Positions 45,403-53,937 of a stretch of DNA of 64,000 bases are shown here, in pieces. Numbering within the stretch: position 1 is the stretch's first letter; each line of letters begins with the position of its first letter. This stretch comes from Dyella solisilvae (GTDB taxonomy: Bacteria; Pseudomonadota; Gammaproteobacteria; Xanthomonadales; Rhodanobacteraceae): contig NZ_QQSY01000001.1 of the NCBI RefSeq assembly GCF_003351225.1, positions 434,001 to 498,000 of the forward strand. Direction: 5' to 3'. A model generated the notes under the pieces. The model worked only from the letters and a program-made list of their open reading frames with translations. It made no database searches and was not told the DNA's origin. A program made the translations under genes and the position numbers.

Positions 45403-45431
45403 AATTGCTGCAACTGACCGGTGCAGCAATT
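45403..45431 (+). promoter_or_regulatory. Perfect inverted repeat upstream of phaR
   Basis: AATTGCTGCA - 9 bases - TGCAGCAATT: two perfect 10-base arms centred 68 bases before the phaR start. PhaR of Paracoccus is known to bind TGC-rich CTGC...GCAG sites and to repress its own gene. The arms here contain that type of core, so autoregulation is likely. Confidence 0.65.
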
Positions 45432-45484
45432 AATACCAATTGGGCGACTGGTGCGGCGCAATACGATCTGCTAGCTTGTGTCGC

Positions 45485-45967
45485 ATGGCACAAACAATCC
45501 GCACCATCAAAAAGTATCCGAATCGCCGGCTCTACGACACGGAGATTTCCAGCTACATCACGCTGGAAGAAGTCCGACAGCTGGTGCTGGATGGCGAAAC
45601 CTTCGAGGTCCGCGACGCCAAGAGTGGGGAGGACCTGACCCGCTCCGTGTTGCTGCAGATCATCTCCGAACACGAGGAGAAGGGGCAGCCGATGCTGTCG
45701 CCCCAACTGCTCAGCCAGATCATCCGTTTCTACGGTGACTCGCTGCAGGGCTTCATGGGTCCCTATCTGGAGCGCAGCCTGCAGGTCTTCCTGGACCAGC
45801 AACAACAGTTCCGCACACAGCTCAACAGCCTGCTCGGCCAGACGCCCTGGTCGATGCTCAACGATCTGACCGAACGCAACATGGAAGCCTGGCGCAACAT
45901 GCAGCGCGGGCTGATCGACACGGCTACGCAAGGCAATCCGCCGCGCGGCGGCAAGAAGCCGGGCTGA
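45485..45967 (+). CDS. phaR: Polyhydroxyalkanoate synthesis regulator PhaR
   Basis: DNA-binding repressor that also binds PHB granules and senses polymer, thereby controlling phasin and its own expression. It has 160 residues. The N-terminal domain RTIKKYPNRRLYDTEISSYI is the family hallmark, followed by VLDGETFEVRDAKSGEDLTR, two PHB-accumulation helical repeats and a Gln-rich stretch (FLDQQQQFRTQL). The start is ATG 45485 (MAQTIRTIKK); an earlier in-frame ATG lacks similarity. No clear ribosome site is seen. Confidence 0.94.
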   Translation: MAQTIRTIKKYPNRRLYDTEISSYITLEEVRQLVLDGETFEVRDAKSGEDLTRSVLLQIISEHEEKGQPMLSPQLLSQIIRFYGDSLQGFMGPYLERSLQVFLDQQQQFRTQLNSLLGQTPWSMLNDLTERNMEAWRNMQRGLIDTATQGNPPRGGKKPG

Positions 45968-45976
45968 CCCCACCCC

Positions 45977-46003
45977 GGGCCGGCGCCCCGCTCGCGCCGG
46001 CCC
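45977..46003. terminator. GC-rich hairpin after phaR
   Basis: GGGCCGGCGC - 7 bases - GCGCCGGCCC, a perfect 10-bp stem 10 bases behind the phaR stop. No T-run follows, so it may only pause or stabilise the transcript end. Confidence 0.5.
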
Positions 46004-46030
46004 CCATTCGCCTTCAAGGCCGCTGCAGCA

Positions 46031-46042
46031 CAACACGTGTTG
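46031..46042 (+). promoter_or_regulatory. Palindrome upstream of phaB
   Basis: CAACACGTGTTG is a perfect 12-base palindrome 28 bases before the phaB start. The adjacent GCTGCAGC (46022-46029) is also palindromic and shares the GCTGCA core of the repeat before phaR. One or both may be operator sites. Confidence 0.45.
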
Positions 46043-46070
46043 CCCTGCGGCATGTGCACGAGTTTTTCAC

Positions 46071-46832
46071 ATGAACCAAACCGCCCCCACCCCGCGCGTC
46101 GCCGTTGTCACCGGCGGCCTAGGTGGCCTCGGTACCGAGATCTGTCGCCAGCTGGCCGAGGCCGGCCACCAGGTCATCGCCGTTGACCTGCCCGCCCGCG
46201 AGGAACGGCTGCAAGCCTTCCATGAGTCGCTCGCCGACCTGAATGGCGCGGTGAAGTACGAGCCCGCGGATGTCAGCCAGTTTGATAGCTGCGCCGATCT
46301 GGTTGCGCGCGTCGAACAACGCCACGGCAGCGTGGACATCCTGGTCAACGGCGCCGGCATCACGCGCGACACGAGTCTGCGCAAGATGACCCCGCAGCAG
46401 TGGCATGACCTGATGCGGGTGAACCTCGACGGCGTGTTCAACATGTGCCGCAACGTGGTCGAGGGCATGACCACGCGTGGCTTCGGACGCATCGTCAACC
46501 TCAGCTCGGTGAACGGCCAGACCGGCCAGTTCGGCCAGACCAACTATTCGGCCGCCAAGGCGGGCGTTCACGGCTTCGGCATGGCGCTGGCGCGCGAAAC
46601 CGCACGCAAGGGCATCACGGTGAACACCGTCTCGCCCGGCTATTGCGACACCGCCCTGGTGGCGGCCGTATCCGCCGACGTCCGCGCCCAGATCATTGCG
46701 GACATTCCGGTGGGCCGACTTGGCTCGGCCGGCGATATCGCCCGCGCCGTGACCTTCCTCGCCGCCGACGATGCTGGCTACATAACGGGCGCCAACCTGC
46801 CGGTCAACGGCGGGTACTTCATGAGTTTCTGA
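46071..46832 (+). CDS. phaB: Acetoacetyl-CoA reductase
   Basis: NADPH-dependent SDR of 253 residues that makes (R)-3-hydroxybutyryl-CoA for polyhydroxybutyrate. The cofactor motif is TGGLGGLG (about 15-22), with NGAG in place of NNAG, and the catalytic Ser-Tyr-Lys are in NLSSVNGQTGQFGQTNYSAAK. QTGQFGQTNYSAAKAGVHGF is typical of PhaB and separates it from FabG. It follows phaR in the same direction. No phaC or phaA is in the window, so synthase and thiolase must lie elsewhere. Confidence 0.9.
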   Translation: MNQTAPTPRVAVVTGGLGGLGTEICRQLAEAGHQVIAVDLPAREERLQAFHESLADLNGAVKYEPADVSQFDSCADLVARVEQRHGSVDILVNGAGITRDTSLRKMTPQQWHDLMRVNLDGVFNMCRNVVEGMTTRGFGRIVNLSSVNGQTGQFGQTNYSAAKAGVHGFGMALARETARKGITVNTVSPGYCDTALVAAVSADVRAQIIADIPVGRLGSAGDIARAVTFLAADDAGYITGANLPVNGGYFMSF

Positions 46833-47001
46833 TTGGGCTGATGATTGAGCTTCGCCGGATGACTCGCTGCGCTCGCCCTTTCGTGGCCGCCCGGCGAGCC
46901 TTCTCCGCGTTTGGCGCTCCGTCCTGTTTGGCCAACCTTCGGCTGTTGAGAAGCGCCCCTCAGGTGTGACACGGAAGAATCTTCGCGCAGCCGTTGAGCT
47001 C

Positions 47002-47170
47002 GTCATCCCTGCAAAAAAGCAGGTATCCAGTGACTTGCGCCCTGGCGACAGATCCCCGGCGGGAGTCGCTCCGTCCAGCGCCGCGGCACTGACACTGCCC
47101 ACGAAGCCTGGCGCCACATGCGTCGCCACCCGGCCCAAAGACGCTGGATTCCTGCTTTCGCAGGAATGAC
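47002..47170. repeat. Pair of inverted CGTCAT-type hairpin repeats
   Basis: The right copy, in reverse, begins CGTCATTCCTGCGAAAGCAG and ends GAATCCAG. The left copy begins CGTCATCCCTGCAAAAAAGC and ends GTATCCAG. Each folds on its CCTGC...GCAGG core and the two face each other across about 110 bases. This hairpin type is scattered in many Xanthomonadales genomes. The wider 437-base gap (46833-47269) carries no gene that I can recognise. Confidence 0.75.
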
Positions 47171-47269
47171 GGGCAGGAAGGTGGGCGCAGCCTAGCCCAC
47201 CATCGCCGCACCGATCCCGACCCGCTACTCTTGGCGCCCTACGCATAGCCCACTTCACAGCGGAGCCCC

Positions 47270-48670
47270 ATGGCGCAGCAAATCACTCTCATCGGCGGCG
47301 GCCTGGTCGGCGCGCTGCTGGCCCAGCAGCTGGCCGGTCGTGGTTTCAAGGTGGACGTGTTCGAAAAGCGGCCTGACCCGCGCGTGGCGGGCTTCGTCGG
47401 CGGACGCTCGATCAACCTGGCGTTGGCCGAACGCGGCCTGCAGGCCCTGCGCAAAGCGGGACTGGCCGACGACGTGCTGCAGCGCGCGGTGATGATGCGC
47501 GGACGCATGGTGCACACCCGTGACGGACGTTCCGGCCTGCTGCGCTACGGGGTGGACGACAGCGAGGTGATCTGGTCGGTGTCGCGCGGCGCGCTCAACA
47601 TGCTGCTGCTCGACGCGGCCGAGGCGGCCGGCGTGCGTTTCCACTTCGGGCAATCGCTCACTGGCGCCGACTTCGACGGCGGGCGCATCCAGCTCACTGA
47701 CGAGCACGACCAGACACGCGATTTCGACACGCCGGTGGTGATTGGCGCCGATGGAGCCGGTTCGGCGCTGCGCGCGGCGATGAACGCGCACACGCCGCTG
47801 GGCGAGCGCGTGGAACCGCTGGGCCATGCCTACAAGGAGCTGGAGATCCCGCCCGCTGGCGGCCTTTCCGCCGCGCTGGTGGGCCAAAGCGGAGGTCACG
47901 ACCAGTTCGCCCTGGAGCCGCATGCGCTGCATATCTGGCCGCGCGGCGGCTACATGTGCATCGCGCTGCCCAATACCGAGGGCAGCTTTACCGTGACGTT
48001 GTTCCTGCCCGCCCACGGCCCGCATCCGAGTTTCGACACGCTTCCCGACGCCGCCGCGGCGCGTGGGTTCTTCGGGGACGAATTTCCCGACCTGCTGCCG
48101 CTGATCCCCGATTTTGCTGCGGACTACGACAGCCACCCGGTCGGCACACTATCCACGCTGTACCTGCAGCGCTGGCACCTCGGCGGGCGGGCGCTGCTGG
48201 TGGGAGATGCCGCGCACGCCATCGTGCCATTCCATGGCCAGGGCATGAACTGCGGCTTCGAGGACACCGTGGTGCTGGCCGCCCTGCTGGCCGAGGCGCC
48301 GGATGACACGGCCGAAGTGTTCGCCGAGTTCCAGCGCATTCGCCAGCCGAACAGTGATGCGATTGCCGCGATGGCGCTGGAAAACTACGTGGAAATGCGC
48401 GACTCGGTGGCCGACCCGCACTTCCTCGCCAAGCGCGAGCTGGGCTTGCTGCTCGCCGAGCGCGCCCCGCAGCACTTCATGGCGCGCTACCGCATGGTCA
48501 CTTTCACCCACCTGCCCTACGCCTATGCTTTCGAGCGCGGCCGGGCGCAGGACCTGCTGCTGGAACAGTTGCTGCGCGGCTCCACCGAGGCCGCCGCAGT
48601 CGACCTCACCGCGGCCGTCGCCACCCTGAAGGCCACGCTGCCGCCGCTGCCCGACCTGCGGCATGGATGA
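47270..48670 (+). CDS. kmo: Kynurenine 3-monooxygenase
   Basis: FAD/NADPH-dependent hydroxylase converting L-kynurenine to 3-hydroxykynurenine in tryptophan breakdown and, in this group, in de novo NAD synthesis through quinolinate. It has 466 residues. The FAD motif ITLIGGGLVGALLAQQLAGR is at 5-24, then GGRSINLALAERGLQAL, and the second FAD motif LLVGDAAHAIVPFHGQGMNC, all matching KMO. It overlaps the DUF3293 gene by 8 bases. No other kynurenine genes are in the window. Confidence 0.94.
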   Translation: MAQQITLIGGGLVGALLAQQLAGRGFKVDVFEKRPDPRVAGFVGGRSINLALAERGLQALRKAGLADDVLQRAVMMRGRMVHTRDGRSGLLRYGVDDSEVIWSVSRGALNMLLLDAAEAAGVRFHFGQSLTGADFDGGRIQLTDEHDQTRDFDTPVVIGADGAGSALRAAMNAHTPLGERVEPLGHAYKELEIPPAGGLSAALVGQSGGHDQFALEPHALHIWPRGGYMCIALPNTEGSFTVTLFLPAHGPHPSFDTLPDAAAARGFFGDEFPDLLPLIPDFAADYDSHPVGTLSTLYLQRWHLGGRALLVGDAAHAIVPFHGQGMNCGFEDTVVLAALLAEAPDDTAEVFAEFQRIRQPNSDAIAAMALENYVEMRDSVADPHFLAKRELGLLLAERAPQHFMARYRMVTFTHLPYAYAFERGRAQDLLLEQLLRGSTEAAAVDLTAAVATLKATLPPLPDLRHG

Positions 48671-49082
48671 GCGCCTGCTCGCCGCCTACCTGGCCACCGA
48701 TTACCGGGTGCGCCTGACGGGCGGCGGCTGGGCCAGCATCCGCATTGGCCACCCGCTACCCCCGGCGCTCCGGCTATTGGTCGGGTCGCAGTTCTGGAGC
48801 GTCATCACCGCCTGGAATCCCCGCTCGCAGCACCAGCCACGTCGGGACAACCGCCGGGCGCAGCAAGCGTTGCTGACGAACCTGCGGGCGCTGGCAGATG
48901 TTCAGGCGATCCGCGGCGCCGCGGGCGTGGGCCAGGACGGCCAATGGCGGGAGCCCAGCCTGTTCCTGCTAGGTCCGAAACAGGAGGCGCTCGACCGCCT
49001 GGCCCAACGTTTCGGCCAGCATGCCTACGTGCACGGTCGCGGCGACGGCGTGGCCCGTTTGCGCCTGCTTCCGCCCCACTGA
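48663..49082 (+). CDS. DUF3293 domain protein
   Basis: Soluble protein of 139 residues that I recognise as DUF3293 by SVITAWNPRSQHQPRRDNRR (about residues 47-66); SLFLLG and a late Tyr/Gly-rich part follow. No activity is known for the family. Its start overlaps the end of kmo, implying translational coupling, although no functional link is apparent. Confidence 0.85.
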   Translation: MDERLLAAYLATDYRVRLTGGGWASIRIGHPLPPALRLLVGSQFWSVITAWNPRSQHQPRRDNRRAQQALLTNLRALADVQAIRGAAGVGQDGQWREPSLFLLGPKQEALDRLAQRFGQHAYVHGRGDGVARLRLLPPH

Positions 49083-49196
49083 ATGGGCGCGAGCCGAGGT
49101 CTCAAGCCGATTTGATTTTGTGCGGCCCAACGCTCGCCCGGGCGGCGGCACCCCGCCGCATGGACAAGCCCGCCGGCCATTGCGGACAATCGGCCA

Positions 49197-49835
49197 ATGA
49201 CTGCCTCGTCCGCCGCCGCGCCACTGCTACTCGAAGCCCGGGCGCTCTGCTTCTATCGCCAGGACGAACCGGTGTTCGGCCCGCTCGATTTTCGCCTCCA
49301 TGCCGGCGAGGTGGCCCTGGTGGAAGGCGACAATGGCAGCGGCAAGACCACCCTGCTGCGCATCCTCGCTGGCCTGCTGCACATTGATGAGGGCAGCCTC
49401 GACTGGCGTGGCCAACCATGGCGTCGCGAGGAACACCTGGGCGACACGCTGTTCCTCGGGCATCACCTGGGCCTGAAGGGCGATCTCAGCGCGAGGGAAA
49501 ACCTCGCCGTCGCGGCTGGCCTGTACGGCGCCCGCCCCGGCCGCGGCGTCGATGATGTGCTCATGGACGTTGGCCTAGCAGGCTACGAAGACGAACCGGT
49601 GCGTCGCCTCTCAGCCGGCCAGAAGAAGCGCGCCGCGCTGGCCCGCCTGCTGCTGCTGCCGGCGACACTGTGGCTGCTGGACGAGCCGTACGCCAATCTC
49701 GACCGCACCGGCATCGAGCTGGTCAACCGCCTGCTGGCCCAGCACTCGGCCGAAGGAGGCGCCGCCCTGGTCACCAGCCATGGCGCGGTGAGCTTCCTTG
49801 GCGGCGAGCCGAAACGGGTGCGCATGCACGCATGA
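49197..49835 (+). CDS. ccmA: Cytochrome c maturation ATPase CcmA
   Basis: ABC-type ATPase of the CcmABCD complex, which releases heme-loaded CcmE. It has 212 residues. Walker A is GDNGSGKTTLLRILAG (about residues 46-61), the signature RLSAGQKKRAALARLLLL and Walker B LWLLDEPYANLD. It is the first gene of a nine-gene ccm operon with overlapping starts and stops throughout. The 114 bases upstream (49083-49196) are the likely promoter region. Confidence 0.95.
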   Translation: MTASSAAAPLLLEARALCFYRQDEPVFGPLDFRLHAGEVALVEGDNGSGKTTLLRILAGLLHIDEGSLDWRGQPWRREEHLGDTLFLGHHLGLKGDLSARENLAVAAGLYGARPGRGVDDVLMDVGLAGYEDEPVRRLSAGQKKRAALARLLLLPATLWLLDEPYANLDRTGIELVNRLLAQHSAEGGAALVTSHGAVSFLGGEPKRVRMHA

Positions 49836-50518
49836 GTCACGCGCCGCTTGCTTCCGCCTGCGCAGCCATGTTGCGCCGCGACCTCACCCTGGCCTGGCGT
49901 CGCCGCGGCGACATCGCCATGCCGGTGTTGTACGCGCTTATCGTCACCACCCTTTTCCCATTCGCGCTCGGCCCGGAAAACGCACTGCTGCAGCGCATTG
50001 CCGGTGGCGCGGTGCTGGTGACCATGCTGCTGGCCATCCTGCTGGCGCTGGACGCCATGTTCCGCAGCGACATCGAGGACGGTTCGATCGAGCAGCTGAT
50101 GCTGTCGCCACAGCCGCTGGCCCTGATGCTGGGCATGAAGATCCTCGCGCACTGGATCACCACTGCCCTGCCCCTGATCGTGATCGCGCCGCTGCTGGCC
50201 GGCATGCTGCACCTGCCGGCGCCCGTGATGCCGGTGCTGGTCTACGCACTGCTGCTCGCCACGCCGCTGCTCAGCCTGCTCGGCGCCGTACTGGTGGCGC
50301 TGACGGCCGGCACGCGCCGCTCTGGTATGCTGCTGGCGCTGATGCTGCTGCCGCTTTGCGTGCCAGTGGTGATCTTCGCCGCCGGCGCGGTCGCCGCGGC
50401 TCAACAGGGGCTGCCATGGCTCGCGCCCATTGCCTGGTTGGGCGCCGCGCTGGCCATGGCCCTGGTGCTGGCCCCGCTGGCCTGCGCCGCCGCCCTTCGC
50501 ATTGCCTTGGATGCATAA
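49832..50518 (+). CDS. ccmB: Heme exporter subunit CcmB
   Basis: Integral membrane partner of CcmA with six predicted helices, 228 residues. The conserved soluble motif ALDAMFRSDIEDGSIEQLML lies between helices 2 and 3, as in all CcmB proteins. The start is ATG 49832, overlapping the ccmA stop (ATGA); the longer open frame lies inside ccmA. Confidence 0.95.
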   Translation: MSHAPLASACAAMLRRDLTLAWRRRGDIAMPVLYALIVTTLFPFALGPENALLQRIAGGAVLVTMLLAILLALDAMFRSDIEDGSIEQLMLSPQPLALMLGMKILAHWITTALPLIVIAPLLAGMLHLPAPVMPVLVYALLLATPLLSLLGAVLVALTAGTRRSGMLLALMLLPLCVPVVIFAAGAVAAAQQGLPWLAPIAWLGAALAMALVLAPLACAAALRIALDA

Positions 50519-50522
50519 GACG

Positions 50523-51281
50523 ATGGCCAACTGGATCCCCTTGTGGGTGCACAAACTCAGCTCGCCGCCGAACTTCTATCGTTTCGCCGGCGTGGTGCGC
50601 CCCTGGGCACTGGCCCTTGCCCTCCTGCTGGGCGCCATCGCGCTCTACGGCGGCCTGGTGCTGGCGCCGGCCGATTACCAGCAGGGCGACGCCTACCGCA
50701 TCATCTTCATCCACGTGCCCTGTGCCTGGATGGGCCTGTTCATCTACGGCCTGATGGCCGTCGCGGCGTTCATATCTTTGGTGTGGCGCATCAAGCTGGC
50801 CGAAGTGGTGGCGATGGAGTCGGCGCCGATCGGCGCGGCCTTCACCTTCATCACCCTGGTCACCGGCTCGCTGTGGGGCAAGCCGATGTGGGGCACCTGG
50901 TGGACCTGGGACGCCCGCCTCACTTCCGAACTGGTGCTGCTGTTCCTGTACCTGGGCGTGATCGGCCTGTACCACTCGTTCGAGGATCGCCGCCAGGGCG
51001 CGCGCGCCGCGGCCTTCCTCGCCATCATCGGCATCATCAACGTGCCGATCGTGCATTTTTCGGTGAACTGGTGGAACACCCTGCACCAGGGTTCCACCGT
51101 GCGCATTCTTGGCCCGTCGAAGATCAGCGGCGACATGCTGTGGCCGCTGCTGACCATGATGGTCGCCACCAAGTTCTATTACATCGCGAGCCTGTTCGGG
51201 CGCGTGCGCGCCGACCTGCTGGCGATGGAGAGCGGCAAGGACTGGGTGCGGCAGATCGCGCAGCAGGAGGGCCAGTCGTGA
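50523..51281 (+). CDS. ccmC: Heme-handling protein CcmC
   Basis: Loads heme onto CcmE. It has 252 residues and six membrane helices. The tryptophan-rich WWD domain reads LWGKPMWGTWWTWDARLTSE, flanked by heme-ligand histidines in IIFIHVPCAWM and NWWNTLHQG. ATG 50523 (MANWIPLWVHK) is preferred; an in-frame ATG at 50511 overlaps the ccmB stop and is also possible. Confidence 0.96.
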   Translation: MANWIPLWVHKLSSPPNFYRFAGVVRPWALALALLLGAIALYGGLVLAPADYQQGDAYRIIFIHVPCAWMGLFIYGLMAVAAFISLVWRIKLAEVVAMESAPIGAAFTFITLVTGSLWGKPMWGTWWTWDARLTSELVLLFLYLGVIGLYHSFEDRRQGARAAAFLAIIGIINVPIVHFSVNWWNTLHQGSTVRILGPSKISGDMLWPLLTMMVATKFYYIASLFGRVRADLLAMESGKDWVRQIAQQEGQS

Positions 51282-51478
51282 CGCCTTTCTCGTGGGAGCA
51301 TTTCCTCGCCATGGGTGGCTACGCCGCTTATGTGTGGCCTGCATTCGCCGTGTTCTTCCTGGTGCTGGCCGCCGACTACGTCAGTCCCAATCTGCGCCGG
51401 CGCCGCAACCTGCGCGAGCTGCGCACCCGCATGGCGCGCCAGACGGCGCGCCAGCAACGCAACCCCTCTTCGCCCTGA
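51278..51478 (+). CDS. ccmD: Cytochrome c maturation protein CcmD
   Basis: Small single-helix protein that stabilises the CcmABC-CcmE complex. It has 66 residues: the typical opening FLAMGGYAAYVWPAFAVFF, then an Arg-rich cytoplasmic tail (LRRRRNLRELRTR). The start is GTG 51278, overlapping the ccmC stop (GTGA). Confidence 0.92.
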   Translation: MTPFSWEHFLAMGGYAAYVWPAFAVFFLVLAADYVSPNLRRRRNLRELRTRMARQTARQQRNPSSP

Positions 51479-51499
51479 GCAGCACTTACGACCATCACC

Positions 51500-51964
51500 A
51501 TGAACCCCACTCGCAAGCGCAGGCTCACCATCGCTCTTCTCGTGATCGCAGCGGCCGTCGTGTCGGTCGGACTGATCGTGTTCGCCCTGCAGCAGAACAT
51601 GAACTACCTGTTCACCCCCAGCCAGGTGCAGTCCGGCGAAGCCACCAGCTACAAGAACTTCCGCCTCGGCGGCATGGTCAAGGCCGGCTCGATCCAGCGC
51701 AGCAGCGATTCGCTGAAGGTCACCTTCACCGTGGTCGACGCCAGCGGCTCCATGCCGGTGGAATACACCGGCATCCTCCCGGACCTGTTCCGCGACAACC
51801 AGTCGGTGATCGCCACGGGCCACATGGACAACGCGCGCTTCATCGCCACCGAAGTGCTGGCCAAGCATGACGAAACCTACATGCCCAAGGAGCTGAAGGA
51901 CGCCATGGCCAAAGCGCACGCAGGCAAGCAGGTGAACGCGGAAGCCGCGCAGGACAAGCCGTAA
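51500..51964 (+). CDS. ccmE: Heme chaperone CcmE
   Basis: Periplasmic heme carrier anchored by one N-terminal helix (about residues 9-30), 154 residues with an OB fold. Heme attaches covalently at His123 in [12 protein letters not shown], with Tyr127 as axial ligand. The Arg/Lys-rich start [11 protein letters not shown] is typical. The stop TAA shares one base with the ccmF ATG. Confidence 0.96.
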   Translation: MNPTRKRRLTIALLVIAAAVVSVGLIVFALQQNMNYLFTPSQVQSGEATSYKNFRLGGMVKAGSIQRSSDSLKVTFTVVDASGSMPVEYTGILPDLFRDNQSVIATGHMDNARFIATEVLAKHDETYMPKELKDAMAKAHAGKQVNAEAAQDKP

Positions 51965-53937
51965 TGACACCCGAACTTGGCCAGCTCGCCCTGATCCTCG
52001 CCCTGCTGCTGGCGTTCGCCCAGGGCGTCCTGCCGCTGGTCGGCGCCTGGCGCGGCAACCGCGCGCTGATGGCTGTGGCGCGCCCGGCGGCTGCGGGACA
52101 GGCGGTGTTCGTCGGCATGGCCTTCGTGGTGCTGACCCTGGCCTTCCTGAACTTTGATTTTTCGGTGCAATACGTCGCCGACAACTCCAACCTCGCACTG
52201 CCCTGGTATTACCGCATCGCCGCGGTGTGGGGCGCGCACGAAGGTTCGCTACTGCTGTGGATCTTCATCCTCAACCTGTGGACGTTGGCGCTGGCCATCC
52301 TGAGCCGCAACCTGCCCGAGGTGTTCGTGGCGCGCGTGCTCGGCGTGCTTGGCCTGGTGGCGGTCGGCTTCCTCGCCTTCATCATCTTCACCTCCAACCC
52401 GTTCGCGCGCCTGCTGCCGATGCCGCCGGATGGCGGCGACCTCAATCCGGTACTGCAGGACCCGGGCATGACCTTCCACCCGCCCGTGCTCTACATGGGC
52501 TACGTGGGCTTCTCGGTGGCCTTCGCCTTCTCGATCGCGGCGCTGCTCGGCGGTGAGCTGGAACAGGCCTGGGTGCGCTGGGCGCGTCCGTGGACCAACG
52601 TCGCCTGGGGTTTCCTCTCTGCCGGCATCGTGGCGGGCAGTTGGTGGGCCTATGCGGAACTGGGCTGGGGTGGCTGGTGGTTCTGGGATCCGGTGGAGAA
52701 CGCCAGCTTCATGCCCTGGCTGGTGGGCGCGGCGCTGATCCACGCACAGGCAGTCACCGAGAAGCGCGGTGGACTGCGTGCGTGGACCATCCTGCTTTCC
52801 ATCTTCGCCTTCTCGCTGTCGCTGCTGGGCACCTTCCTGGTGCGCTCGGGCGTGCTCACCTCGGTGCATGCGTTCGCTTCCGATCCCAGGCGCGGCCTGT
52901 TCATCCTGTGCTTCCTCGCCGTGGTGGTCGGTGGCTCGCTGCTGCTCTACGCGCTGCGCGCGCCCAAGGTGGCGGGCGGCAAGCCGTTCAGCGTGGTGTC
53001 GCGCGAAACCGCAATCCTGATCGGTAACCTGATGCTGACCGTGGCAGCGGCGATGGTGCTGCTGGGCACCCTGTTCCCGCTGGTGGGCGATGCGCTGAAC
53101 CTCGGCAAGATCTCGGTGGGCCCGCCTTATTTCGGTTTCCTGTTCACCCTGCTGATGATCCCGGTGGTGGCGCTGCTGCCGTTTGGTCCCTATCTGCGCT
53201 GGGGCAAGAGCGACAAGCCGCAGTTGGTGGCGGTGCTCTGGCGCGTCGCCATGGCCGCGGCTGCCTGCGCCATCGTGGCCGCCTTCCTCACCGACGGCGA
53301 AGCCAAGGCTATTGCTGGCGTCGCTGCGGCAGTCTGGTGTGGTTTCGGCACCCTGCTCTACGTGATCAAGCGCTGGCGCGAGATGCCGGCGGGCCGTCGC
53401 TATCCGCCGGAGATGGCCGGCATGCTGCTGGCGCATATGGGCGTGGGCGTGTTCCTTGCTGGCGTGTTGCTGACCAATGCGCTCAGCGTCGAGCGCGACG
53501 TGCGCGTGGCGCCCGGCCAGACCGAGAGCATTGGCGGCTACGAGTTCCGCTTCGATGGCGTGCAACAGACGCAGGGACCGAACTGGCAGGGCGACCAGGG
53601 CACGGTGACGGTGATGCGCCATGGCCAGGAGGTCGCCGTGATGCATCCGCAGAAGCGCACCTACCTGCGCGGCCAGGTGCAAACCGAATCGGCGATCAAC
53701 CCCGGCCTGTTCCGCGATCTCTACGTGGCGCTGGGCGAACCGATGGACCGCAATCAGCCGGGCGGCGCGTGGGCGCTGCGCCTGTATGACAAACCGTTCG
53801 TGCGCTGGATCTGGGCCGGTGGCCTGCTGATGATGCTGGGTGGCTTCTTCGCCGCCGCCGACCGCCGCTTCCGCACCAAGCGCGTCGCGGAAACCGAAGC
53901 GGTCCCCGCCGTCGTGCTGCAGGAGTCGGGTGCATGA
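51964..53937 (+). CDS. ccmF: Heme lyase CcmF
   Basis: Core of the cytochrome c heme ligation complex, 657 residues and about 14 membrane helices. The WWD domain reads ELGWGGWWFWDPVENASFMP, and further conserved blocks include WGAHEGSLLLW and LTSVHAFASDPRRGLFIL. It lies between ccmE and ccmG with one-base and four-base overlaps. Confidence 0.97.
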   Translation: MTPELGQLALILALLLAFAQGVLPLVGAWRGNRALMAVARPAAAGQAVFVGMAFVVLTLAFLNFDFSVQYVADNSNLALPWYYRIAAVWGAHEGSLLLWIFILNLWTLALAILSRNLPEVFVARVLGVLGLVAVGFLAFIIFTSNPFARLLPMPPDGGDLNPVLQDPGMTFHPPVLYMGYVGFSVAFAFSIAALLGGELEQAWVRWARPWTNVAWGFLSAGIVAGSWWAYAELGWGGWWFWDPVENASFMPWLVGAALIHAQAVTEKRGGLRAWTILLSIFAFSLSLLGTFLVRSGVLTSVHAFASDPRRGLFILCFLAVVVGGSLLLYALRAPKVAGGKPFSVVSRETAILIGNLMLTVAAAMVLLGTLFPLVGDALNLGKISVGPPYFGFLFTLLMIPVVALLPFGPYLRWGKSDKPQLVAVLWRVAMAAAACAIVAAFLTDGEAKAIAGVAAAVWCGFGTLLYVIKRWREMPAGRRYPPEMAGMLLAHMGVGVFLAGVLLTNALSVERDVRVAPGQTESIGGYEFRFDGVQQTQGPNWQGDQGTVTVMRHGQEVAVMHPQKRTYLRGQVQTESAINPGLFRDLYVALGEPMDRNQPGGAWALRLYDKPFVRWIWAGGLLMMLGGFFAAADRRFRTKRVAETEAVPAVVLQESGA

